Assembly (NCBI RefSeq): GCF_004379255.2
Contig: NC_056052.1
Coordinates: forward strand, 5,270,001-5,334,000
Direction: 5' to 3'
DNA from: Salvia splendens
Lineage: Eukaryota; Streptophyta; Magnoliopsida; Lamiales; Lamiaceae
Length of the DNA: 64,000 nucleotides
Below are positions 45,408 through 57,526 of the stretch, piece by piece; the stretch's first letter is position 1, and each line of letters starts with the position of its first letter. The translations under genes and the position numbers were made by a program. The notes below the pieces were generated by a model. It was not told the DNA's origin. It did no database searches and saw only the letters and a list, made by a program, of their open reading frames with translations.

Positions 45408-48256
45408 CTACTGTCCATGGTTGCTAAAGTTGAGCCATCTATTCACAAAATCCTCGTGAAGCCGAGTTCGGCCATTCCGGGCAGCTGAAGAATAAGCAGG
45501 TCGACGAGATGCTCTAATCGACCTACCGCCTCTTCCCTGAGCCCGGGAAGCTCTAGCACCTCGGCGGCGAAGAGTCTCTTCACGAATCATTTGCCGATCT
45601 TGCTCACTCATAGTCACCGCTCCTCTGCGAACTTCAGTCCGTCCTCGTCTTGACGTCTCCGGCTGTTCCTGAGTTCGTTGCTGACTTGGAGTAGGGTTTT
45701 GAGCAAGTGAATCAGAGGTTTGAGCTGGAGTGCGACCATCTGTTGGCGGGAAATGCCTAAGGAATCTCTCGATTGAGGGACGCCGGGAAAGAATGATGTC
45801 GTACCGAGAAGCCCAGCGCCGCAATGATTTCACGACTTGTTGGCAAGCCGAGCTCTCCAGCGCATTGTTCCTCCGGAGTACATGATATTCCTCCCACAGT
45901 TCGTCAACTCGTTCCTGAACTTCAGAGATGGTCATTCCCCCGCGCCTGCAGATGAAATCCTCATACGCAGTCCTCTCAGCGACGGCAGTGTTCAGCTCGG
46001 CCTCCAGATCTTTCTTTTCGGACTCTAAGTCCTTATTGTCGGCCTCCAGCTTCACTAAACAAACCAAGAGTTCGTCATTCTTCATCTGGTCAGCTATGGC
46101 TTTTTTCTCAGCTTCGTCTAAAGCGGAAGAGTACAGCCGCTTCCAGTGAAGTACCTCCAGCTCCTTAAGAGTTAAGAATACAAAGCAGCTATGTCAGTTC
46201 GGCATTTCATTTTACTGAGCAGGTAGTAAACCACAACAGGAGTAAAAGAGAGTATGAAAAGCTATACGAAGACACAAGTGTAGAAAGAAGAATTTTTTCA
46301 TTCATAAGAAAAAAATTTTTTACACAAGGAGGGCTTCAAGGCCATTTTACAAGAAGGAAGAAACTAAACTAAGAGAAGGGAGACGAAATCATACTCCGCC
46401 AGCTTCCTCTCCGGCTCCTCGGTGAGGTTCAGCTTCCTTCTCCTTGTCTGCCTCAGCTTCAGCCTCAGCCTCCCTGCTCCCCCCAGCCTGCTCGGTGCCC
46501 CCATCACCGATCAGCAGCACCTCTTGCTCGGCCTGCCTGTCTCCGGTCTGCTGATCAGGCTGCTCGGTCTCACCCTCTCCGTGGAAAATTGGAGCGGGTG
46601 AAACTGGCCCTAAGGAGGCAAAGATAGCCTCCATATTCTCGTCCCGGTCAGCTCGGCAACTACGAACTCGGTCAGCAGAAAGCAGGACCGAGGACGAAGC
46701 AAGCTCCTCAAGGAGCGGCAGACTCTGGAGACGAGCTGCTATCTCTCGGCCGTACAGCGGCAGGACGACTTCGGGCCCCTGCTCGGCATTATCGGTCATC
46801 AGTTTCAGCAGATCACCGACAAAGGCCGAAAATTGATTGCTCAGAAAGAGTTTCTCCGCGAAAGCACGGAGAACCTCCCCTTGGGCAACCACGGCGGCAG
46901 CATCCCTCCGTTTCGTCTGCTCTCGCTGGATGACGAGCTGGTTTTTGGCAAACTGGGCTTCATCCTGGGCCGAGATCCTAGCAGCTCTGGCCTTCTCAAA
47001 GTCTGCCTTAGCCTGTTCGGCCTGGTGACGAGCAGCCGCCAACTTCCTCTGCATCTCAGCATAGTCGCTGGACGCTTTAGAGAGTTCGACTGCGACGAGC
47101 TTGCTGAGCATGCTATTCCTCTGAAAATGGAAAAAGGAAAGAGTCAACAGAGGGGCCACCAAAAAAACATAGGAAAGAAGCAAAGCCAAAGAATCAAGAA
47201 GAGAAGTTACCTCGGCAAAGTCCGTTGGCCATGCAAAAGGCTCACAGACATGCTCCGAAGGGGGCGCCAAGACGATGTCTCTCTCCGGCGCTCTTGGGGG
47301 CTTCTGGGTCTTCCCCTTCCCCTTTGCCGAAGTGGACTCCGGCTTTTTTGGATCCGAAGAAGAGGTCTTCTGCCTCTTCGGATTCTTCTCGGCATCAGGC
47401 GCCGAGCTGGTAGCCTTCTGTTTCTCCGGCTCCTTAAGCTCGGAGGATTTGCGGCTAATCTTATTTAGCAAGTTCACTGCCAAAAAGCAAGAAAGCAAGG
47501 TTAGTTTTCGCCACAAAAGCAGTAAGGCACAAAAAAGAAGTCCTCACCCTCAGTCTCTTCGTCCGAAGACGAGGAGTCGAACACGAAGTCGCCCTTGACG
47601 AGCTCAGACTCCAGGTACTGCTTCCTAATCATAGGAATCTTATTGAGCTCGCCCTCGAGCTCGTTCAACGGTTCTAACCGAGGATGAGGAATCACGGACT
47701 TCGGCCCTCTCCAGGGAAAGCCCGGAGCCGCTGTCCTATTATAAAAAAAGAAGCGATGTTGCCACTTTGGCCACTTGGTTTTGCAGAAGGCCCTAAAAGG
47801 CTGTAAAGGGATCAAGTAAAACCAAGATCCTTTTCTCTTAAACTGGAAAAAATTAAGGATTGCCCTCAGAGACAGATCCTTATCTAGCCTACGCAGTTCG
47901 GCAGCAAAGGCCGATAAGTGCCTCCAAGAATTCGGAGTCACCTGACCTAAAGGGAGTTGGAAAAAATCAAGCAGCTCTACAAAGGCAGGGGGAAGAGGGA
48001 AATGAAGCCCGCATTCCAAGCCGGCTTCATAAACGGTGGCGTAACCCTCCGGCGGCGAGTCAGCCCTATGAAGGTCGTCGGGAATCGCAACCTTCCCCCC
48101 AGGAAAAAAATATTTTTCGTGTAGGGATATCACAGTATCCTTACTCAAGATGCTGTGAAAATACTCTACGGTCTTCTCCCCGGATTCTTTCCGGCTAGAA
48201 GACCCCTTACCCCCTTTCCTACCGCTACCTGACTCAGAAGAAGAAGAAGAAGACAT
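45408..48256 (-). CDS. Antisense accessory gene of the Tat element (putative gypsy-type transposon domain), four exons
   Basis: Tat-lineage elements such as Grande are known to carry extra antisense genes of unknown role. Here four minus-strand exons join in frame: 47548-48256, 47211-47476, 46395-47120 and 45408-46163, giving about 818 aa. Donors are GTGAGG, GTAACT and GTATGA; acceptors are GGCAG, TTCAG and CTTAAG. Exon 1 holds a Ser-rich start, then SILSKDTVISLHEKYFFPGG and LHFPLPPAFVELLDFFQLP, typical of the putative gypsy-type transposon domain. Exon 2 is basic and Lys/Pro-rich. Exon 3 is a long Ala/Glu/Lys coiled coil. Exon 4 adds another coiled coil and an Arg-rich tail. If exon 3 is not spliced, a TGA at 46389-46391 ends the protein at about 568 aa. 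All frames are open, which argues for selection or recency. Function is unknown. Confidence 0.72.
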
Positions 48257-48380
48257 GGTTCTTACTCTTTGAAAGTCTGAAGAAATTCTGAAGAAATTCT
48301 TGAAAGCGGAAGGAAATTTTTACGCAAAAGAGAGAGAATGCAGAAGAAGCAATAGCAAAAGTGTTCAAATGATGAAGAAA

Positions 48381-48394
48381 TGACGTATTTATCA
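48381..48394 (-). promoter_or_regulatory. TATA-like box for the antisense gene
   Basis: The minus strand reads TGATAAATACGTCA about 125-140 bases before the antisense ATG at 48256 and outside the right LTR. This suggests that the antisense gene has its own promoter in the internal region. Confidence 0.4.
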
Positions 48395-48595
48395 GATTCG
48401 GAGAAGATTTCAAAATCATCGCACCGTTTCGAATCCCACCTTTTCAGGATTCAACGGCCGGATTTTACTGTCGCATTTAATGCAGTCACGCGCAAGGCAC
48501 GTCCCCTAACGTCAGCCTCCCCCGTACCTTTATCCAGAATGCCGAAGTGACTCGCTTCGCCGAAGTGATTCACTTCGCTTTTCGGGGGGGGGTAG

Positions 48596-49254
48596 TGATG
48601 GGGTACGTACTAAACAAGCCCAATAGCAGTGACGGCCCATCAGCCCAAAGCCCAAGGAAGAGTATCAGTTCGGCATTACCAAAGAGTTCGGCCCCAGCCT
48701 ACAGCTCGGTAAAAGCCGACCAATCAAGCTCTACTCTCAGATCGGCAAAAGCTGCTCGGCAATAGTTCAGCAGTTCGGTCTCAGTATTCGACCGAACTGG
48801 GAGATAGTGGACTCATGCAGAACCTCCACGACCTCCACTACACGATCTATTTAGTGGTGTCAACTCATGCAGGATCTCATGCAGGATAGCGGACCAAACA
48901 AAGAGATAGTGGACCCATGCAGGATCTCATGACCTCCACGACATCCACTACCTAGTTAGTGGTGATGCAAGCCACGACCTAGTTAGTGGTGATGCAAGCC
49001 ACGATCTTAGTTCAATGTATAAATAGAACTTAGATCAGATAGACCAGGGAAAAAAGAGCTCTCTAGACATCAAATATCATATAGCAAGTCTGTATTTGTA
49101 AGCTGTAAACCAGATCAAGCAATACAATCTTGCCCTCCTTTCTTCCCGTGGACGTAGATTTACCTCAGTAAATCGAACCACGTAATTCCTTGTGTCGTGA
49201 TCTATATTTTCTTTTACCCGCATTTATTACTATCAAAAATTCGTCCAACCATCA
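48596..49254 (+). repeat. Right LTR of the Tat element
   Basis: Near-identical to the left LTR; differences seen are G/A in CCTCC(G/A)CTACACG and T/C in TCAACT(T/C)ATGC. Confidence 0.95.
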
Positions 49255-49526
49255 GTCAACGAAATAATGTCATATTATATTGAATTCAATTAAAGTTTTT
49301 GAACTCGTCCTCTTCCCCAATTGAAACAAACTTGAAAATAACTTTAGAATTTTATAGAAATATATATAATGAAACCTTCAGCAACACATCACACACTAAA
49401 GTTTTGTAAGAAAAAGTTTGGATTTGTTGGCTAAACAAATAGTTTACAAAGTCGATGTCAAATTGAGCTGCCCCAAAATATATACTACTACCACTACAAT
49501 TAAATTACTCTCTGATCAATGTACAG

Positions 49527-50115
49527 TTACATTCCTCTAATCCCTGTCTTGACCTCTAAGAGAGCCTTTTTCACCGCCACAAACAGCCTTTTTTCAAATA
49601 TATTAGCAATGACTTCAACTAGAAATGTAATAAGTATTAAACAAGAAACTTGTTGATTACCTTTGGGTTTGAGCTTTGGGCAAATATAGCAGAAGCAAAA
49701 ACATGAGATAAGTAGCACAGAAGCAATGGACGCAATTAAGAGCCACAATAATCAGGAATCAGGATTCTAGTGTGTGCATTATGAGATGATTCTGTTCTGA
49801 TATAAATATCGAACCCAACAGAAGTATTTGATGTGGTTTCCAAAGCCAACAAATCACCCACCCGTATACCACAAACACGCTCTTTTAGTATCGTAGGCAT
49901 AAGCCGAACATGAGCAATCTCTTGAGTAATGGTTTGTGGAATTAGGCGGAGAGAAGAATCCCAACTCAAATATCCTTCTCTTGAAAACTAAGGTTAGGTT
50001 TTGACAACACAGATATAAGGTGTCCAATCCATAAACCAAACCCGAGTAAAATACAAACATCAAAGCAAACAAATATCTCATCATAATAAACTCCTCTCCT
50101 GCTTGCAAATTACAA
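49527..50115 (-). pseudogene. Rearranged relic of a G-type lectin S-receptor-like kinase
   Basis: Read on the minus strand it joins pieces of one receptor kinase out of their normal spacing. First comes a signal-peptide-like start, MMRYLFALMFVFYSGLVYG. Next is a B-lectin piece, RRIFELGFFSPPNST. It jumps straight to the PAN end, CSCSAYAYDTKRACLWYTGG, then ETTSNTSVGFDIYIRTESS, a transmembrane remnant and a corrupted kinase start (FVAVKKALLEV). The lectin core, S-locus domain, most of PAN and the kinase are gone, and frames change between pieces. It is very similar to the gene at 53.8-55.7 kb, so it is a local duplicate that lost its middle. Confidence 0.82.
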
Positions 50116-50185
50116 TGATGTTGGTTTGGTGATTAATAATGGTAGTCCTGTTGCTGCAACACTTTTTGGTCAACTTAATACAATA

Positions 50186-51530
50186 CTATTAGAGCATCCA
50201 CAGTGGGACAGATGTCCCAACAGACTTCCCAAAAACACCTCCTGCCACGTCATAAGGACATCCTACTACACTACCACGTTATAAGGACATCCCACTGCAT
50301 AATGACGGACATCCCGACGGAAATCCCGACGGACATCCACAATAATAAAAATTCATAAATTCACAAAATTAAACAATTTACAGAATTAAAGTTTCGACAC
50401 GAATACGGAGAAAATGGAACCACTTTATTTAAAACAAAAAACATACATAATTATTAAAAAAAATACATAGTTACAAAAAATAACGTCAAGCTTCGACAAA
50501 TGTTGCCCCCGTCTCACTCCTCGTCGTCCCCGTCGTCAGTCCCGGCGCCACTATCGGGCAGGGGTGTCATCCCCAAATCGCGTCTCATAGTGTCGATGAC
50601 ATCATTCAACATGATCTTGTATAAGGGATCAGTCGCTGCATACCACTTGTCCATGATGTCGAGCATACTCTGCATTAGATGCACACGGGTGAGATTGTTG
50701 AGCTCGGGAGTGACCATGGACGGAGATTCCGATTGGACCTCGTGGGACTCGCCGGCGCTTCCCCTAGCCATCCGCATCGCGGTCTTTTGCCCAACCAGGC
50801 GACGGCGACGGGAAGACGATTGAGGGGTCGGGAACTCTGCCTCGGCGTCAGGGAGTTCGTGGGAACCGGCACTGTTGCTGTACTCCCTGGAGGCGTTGAT
50901 CTTCGTCCGCTTCGGCCAGCCAGCTTCAACACCTGCACTAAACTTGGCGGAAGTCTGCACCACAAGATAGACCTCCCAATATTTGAACTCCCCGAAACCC
51001 AATTCACTGCCGGGGTACTGCTGGTGAGACAAAAGCTTCACATCATCAGCGGACATGCCGCTTGATGCAGTGCGGAGGTTGTTTTGGTAGATGCTGGCAA
51101 ATCGGCTAAGCTGCCTCATCAGCCGCTCTCATTATTTCTGGCATTGCTCTCCATCGTGAGGCTTCCCACCTGGCGTTTTGAATTGGAGGTAGCTTTGGCT
51201 AATGTGCCACCACATTCTGTCGATGTGCTGGTTAGCCCCGACGTAGGGATCATCGACTACACCGACCCAGGCCTTCGCCAGCGCGACACATTCCCCTATG
51301 CTCCAGATAGTCCTTTTTCTCCCGCTGGCTTCTTCCCCCACCCCCTCGGCCCCCGCCCCACCCTCGTTCCCCGCACGCGAGGACGAGGTAGTGCCCTTGC
51401 CCTTCCCTCTCCCCTGCTTCCGCGTCCTCCCTGCCGCCGGTTGCATCTCAGTGGGAGACTTTGTGATCGAAGATAGTCCCAACTCCCCAAAAGAGAAAGT
51501 CTCGATGCCTGTGAAAAAGTTTAGAATTTT
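50186..51530 (-). pseudogene. PIF/Harbinger ORF1 (MYB/SANT protein) fragment, two adjacent stops
   Basis: The minus strand from about 51507 reads ETFSFGELGLSSITKSPTEM, a GC-rich Gly/Ser/Arg linker, and the SANT-like domain WSIGECVALAKAWVGVVDDP and VGANQHIDRMWWHISQSY. It continues EQCQK, then two consecutive stops TAA TGA (51130-51135), then in the same frame ERLMRQLSRFASIYQ, a Ser/Arg-rich segment (SSRRRRLVGQKTAMRMA) and a C-terminal helix, ending at 50514. Relatives have an Arg-Trp at the stop pair. An element end GAGCATCCACAGTGGGACA is at 50192. No transposase or right terminus is present, so this is a broken element. Confidence 0.8.
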
Positions 51531-52350
51531 AATAAAAGATTATTACTAATATTCACATATATACATAAGAAGTGAGTTTATTAATATAATAATTGGGTAT
51601 TAATAGAGAAATGAAAATAGAAATTGTACTCCTAGTTTATTGATTACTCCATTTGTACTCCTAGTTTATTGATTACTCCAATTTTCACAATGACACCGTG
51701 CAACACGCAATATGTCGATCCAAATCAAGTTAATAGATTCAATTCGGCTCGAGCAACACGCAATATGTCCATCAAAAAAATCAAGTTAATTGATTCCATT
51801 CGGCTAGAGAATTTCACATCATAAAAGTGAAAAATATATCATCCGCTAACAAATTTTATGTTAAAAGACTAAGGAAGAGAATTCATCCAAAAAGACTAGT
51901 CTACTATAGAATACATTTAGTCTATAAACCCATATTGATTGTTCTCCCCATTAAGGCCATCTTTATAAGCAACAACTCAACCCAACCTAACACAATCATT
52001 TATTTTTTTAATATTTAATTAATTTTTATTTCATTCACATCATCTTCCACATCATCAATATTTATCCAACCAGCGGTGGATGTAGAAATGAACGTAAGTA
52101 GAGGCTAAATTTTTAAAATTTTATTTAAAAATAAATTTATTAGGTAATTTAGAATATTAATAGGGACTTTATATAATGATATGTACTCCATCCGTTCCAT
52201 AATAGTAGAGACATTTCTTTCCGGCACGGAGATTTGAGAAAAATTGTGTTAAGTGAATTAAGTAAAAGAAAAATAAAGTAGGAAATGAAAAAGATAGAAG
52301 ATAAAGAGAGAATAAAGTAAAAGAGAGAATAAAGTAAAAGAGAAATAATA
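51531..52350. other. Intergenic with duplicated short segments
   Basis: GTACTCCTAGTTTATTGATTACTCCA occurs twice in tandem near 51630-51680. TCAAGTTAATnGATTC with CATTCGGCT recurs near 51725-51810. A degenerate MITE end (CTCCATCCGTTCCATAATAG) lies at about 52187. No gene is seen. Confidence 0.45.
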
Positions 52351-52612
52351 CTCCCTCCATCCATGATTAAATGTCTCATATTTGACCAACACGGATTTTA
52401 AAAAATTATTTGACTTTATGTAATAAAGTGGGTAAAAAGGTTAATGGAATGTTGGGTCTACTTTTATATATTGTTTTTATAATAAAATGTATGTGAAATG
52501 AGTTAGTGGAATGTAAGATTCACTTACCAAATATAGTAAAAGTGAAATGAGATATTTTTTGGCGAACGAACAAAAAAAGTAAAATGAGACATTTATTGGC
52601 GGACGAAGGGAG
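52351..52612. mobile_element. Stowaway-type MITE
   Basis: Left end CTCCCTCCATCCATGATTAA and right end GGCGGACGAAGGGAG are imperfect inverted repeats flanked by TA on both sides. About 262 bp. It shares internal phrases with the MITEs at 4.2 and 13.5 kb and sits beside an older MITE end at 52187. Confidence 0.72.
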
Positions 52613-53225
52613 TATTATTTCAAAATTATCTTCTTCTTTCCTTTGCCATCCTTCACTTTGTTTTTTTATTTTAATATTAAATTTAATTTTATAAAATTAA
52701 ATTTAAAATATATATTTTTAAATATTAATATATTATTTTTAATTAAAATTATTAAATTATGTATTATATTATAAAAGAGTTTTGTGTGAACTGGCTGCAT
52801 AATTTTATTTATATACATAGCTGTGAGTCAAGAAAGAATACATAAATTAATAATTTTAATTAAAGTAATTTATTGATATTTAAAAATTTTAATTTAATTT
52901 TATAAAATTAAATTTAATATTTAAAAAATAAAATAAAATAAAGGAATGCAAATAAAAGCTGAAGATAATTTTAAAATAATATCATAGTATTAGATAAAAA
53001 AGTTAAAAAGAATTTGAAACGAAATTGTGGAAGTTGGTCTGTTCTAGCCTTGTAGGAGGCACCGGGTCTCAGTCAGAAAAAATCAGAAAGTCGACACTCG
53101 ACTACTGTTTTACTAATTTCCAGTCAGAAACTCGAAAGTGATGGGAAGCGCACTATTTTATTTTTTATAAAATGTGTTTTGCGTAAAATGCACTGTGAAA
53201 AGACTTGACTCTCAATCAGCACAAG
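52613..53225. other. AT-rich intergenic sequence
   Basis: It contains near-inverted and direct copies of AATTTAATTTTATAAAATTAAATTT (about 52678 and 52890). No gene is seen. Confidence 0.4.
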
Positions 53226-53277
53226 TGTGATTTTTAGTATGGAATACAATCTTGTTGATTTTCATTTAAGGATTCGG

Positions 53278-53530
53278 ATGGCTTTCAAGTTTATTACTAC
53301 GTATTTGTTATTATTTCTTTGGAGTAGATTTTGCAGAGAGAGCATCAGATACCATTTCAGCAGGCCAATCTCTGTTTCCAAACCAGATCATAATCTCCAA
53401 AGGGGGCAGGTTTGAGCAGAAGTATTTGATGGGGTTTCCATACCCAACACGTGAGCACGAGCAATTTTTCGAGCATGCTAAACTGCATAAATCACGACTT
53501 GAAGCTGTTAAATCTGTCAATGAATTAGAT
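53278..53530. pseudogene. Head-to-head relic of S-receptor-like kinase pieces
   Basis: The plus strand has a signal peptide, MAFKFITTYLLLFLW, then after a one-base shift DFAERASDTISAGQSL and IIISKGGRFE, the start of a B-lectin domain. At about 53405 the sequence joins material that is coding on the minus strand: ASSRDLCSLACSKNCSCS, part of a PAN domain. Two pieces of the same gene family thus lie in opposite orientation, side by side, which implies an inversion or a rearranged repair event. Confidence 0.68.
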
Positions 53531-53760
53531 CATATTCATATTTCTAGACAAACTCTTAAATCATTTATGTGCCTTTCTCCTGTCATTTTAGGACTTAAGA
53601 GTTGCAACAAAAGCTTTCAAACAAACAGATAGAGTTTCCAGGCACCAGAACATCATTAATACAGATTGGGAAATAAGGGAAAAAACATGCAAGAAACTAG
53701 GACAAGTGTTGATGTGAACTGAATAGGCAAGGGTGCAGCGACGATGTTGCTTTCAAATAT

Positions 53761-55712
<1,952 letters not shown>

Positions 55713-56150
55713 GCTTTTGAGCTCACTATCCATATTTATCCTACCTCATCCCTAGCCCCATTACAACCTTGAAATAAGACCTTGGACCTTTTCGTTGATG
55801 CATTGTGAATGTTTTGTAAATAGCTTGGTAGAGTTAATGAAGTTTGATTTGAAATCCGCGAGTCTATGTGATAAGTAATGCTTGACGAGTCAATGATGAC
55901 GGTTTGAGTTGTATGATCACATGTTTGGACTTACTTTGAAATGCACCTTGACTTGAAGTTCTAGGTTGATAAGTGATGGTTTTCGAGAGTGGGAAATCCT
56001 GATTGGAATTGTTGGGGGTTTAGATTTTGTCATTAACGTCCTTACTTGATACTTTGTGATGAAAACTTTTTGTGGGTTAGAATTTGTTGAGTTATTGTGC
56101 TTAAAGTTCATCTTGCTCGAGGGCGAGCAAGAACTCAAGTTTGGGGGTAT

Positions 56151-57526
56151 TTGATGCGAAACATATTTCCTATATTTTTCCCCTTAGACTACACATTTTT
56201 ATGTAAACTATAACTCATCAAATCGTGCTTTTGTTGTAGTTTAGGATGTTAGAAGCTGGAAGTTCGTCGGAAGTGCTCACTTGAGGAGTCCAGAAAGTTC
56301 GCCCGGTCGGGCGATTCTTTACGACATAATTCGCCCGGTCGGGCGTTTCCCCGCGAGCCATCCAGAGTCTTTCGCCCGGTCGGGCGATGTGCTCCTCTAT
56401 TTTCGCCCGGTCGGGCTATTTCGTAATGCGTAGTGATTCCAGTTTCTTCGCCCGGTCGGGCGACTTTGTGTTTCTAATTCGCCCGGTCGGGCGTTTGGCC
56501 CCCCAACCGCAAATGGGCAGTTTTCTTGTCAGTTTTGCTGTGGAGTTGGGGGAATTAAAAGGAGAAGAGAAGGACGTGACAGGAGGACGGCTGAGGAAGA
56601 AATAAGGAGAAGGAAGAAGAGGAAGGGAGGATCCATACTCCATCCCGGAGGAGATCATCCATCATCTAGAGTTGGAGAACACCACGGAGTTCACGGTTCA
56701 CGGTTCTTTTGGTGTAATTCATTTTAGTATGTTTGGCTAGATTTCCTTCGTTGCTCCGAATATGTTGTAGGGTGAATTGTTGGATACTTTGATGATTATT
56801 ATGGTTTGATTTACGTGTGATTCTTGTTTATGAATTGTTTAATTATTCTACTAATCTTGAGACGTCTAGATAGGTAGAACTTTGTAGCCAATATTCTATT
56901 GCCTCTTTAGCATAGATTTTGGTCGTACTCATATGCAAGGAACTCGAGATTTGATACTTGTTCAGGGAGATAATCTCGAGTGGATCGATAGTTTTCTTCT
57001 ATATATTTGGTTTAGTGTCTGCTGCGCTTCCGCGTGGGCATTAAGTTAAAATGAGCTAATTATCGTGTTTGACAATCATAGAAGCTAAACTAAAGCTTAC
57101 TGCGCGACCTAGCAGGAGTGATAGGTTAGTGACTAGAACTTGGGAGACGTGTTCAGCTTATCCTAGGTATACAATTCTCTTGAAGTGTTCAGCGGATAGG
57201 GAGCGTAAAACAAACTTAATCCTCTTAAGCATAGTCTTGATCGTAGTAATCCATCGAAGTATCCCAATTCGTATGCCCAAGACATATAGGAGCAATGATT
57301 TCTTCTTATCCTATTTTCTAGTTTTGTATTTTATTTATCTTTGTTTGTTTTATCCTTTCTTTATTTTTATCTTTCTCTAATTAAATAACCTACGCCTCCC
57401 TGTGGTTCGACACTCTTTTACTACAACTACATCTGTACTCTTGCAGAAAGTTGTAATTTTAGAGCTATTTTATTAAGCTTGTGTGTAAGTAATTCATTGA
57501 TATAAAGGCTCGAAAATTACACATCA
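56151..57526 (+). repeat. First LTR of the tandem element
   Basis: It contains six copies of the palindrome CGCCCGGTCGGGCG (one ending GGGCT) between about 56300 and 56495. It also has the phrase CCCTGTGGTTCGACAC near its end (57400). Confidence 0.85.

Larger units (their letters stand above)
41956..49254 (+). mobile_element. Young Tat-type Ty3/gypsy LTR retrotransposon with antisense gene, pol-deleted
   Basis: Both LTRs are 659 bp (41956-42614 and 48596-49254). They begin TGATGGGG and end AACCATCA, with a perfect GTCAA duplication (41951-41955 and 49255-49259). By eye they differ at about two bases, so the insertion is recent. A primer-binding site TGGCGCCGTCTGTGGGAA follows the left LTR, and a polypurine run (CGGGGGGGGG) precedes the right one. 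Order inside: gag, RNase H/integrase remnant, tandem array, then an antisense four-exon gene. The antisense gene and the integrase tail point to the Tat lineage. Confidence 0.95.

Noticed and set aside
55713..57526. LTR starting at 55713
   Set aside because: The duplicated block starts there, but the polypurine tract followed by TGATGCGA at 56151 and the matching ACACATCA end fit a true LTR better.
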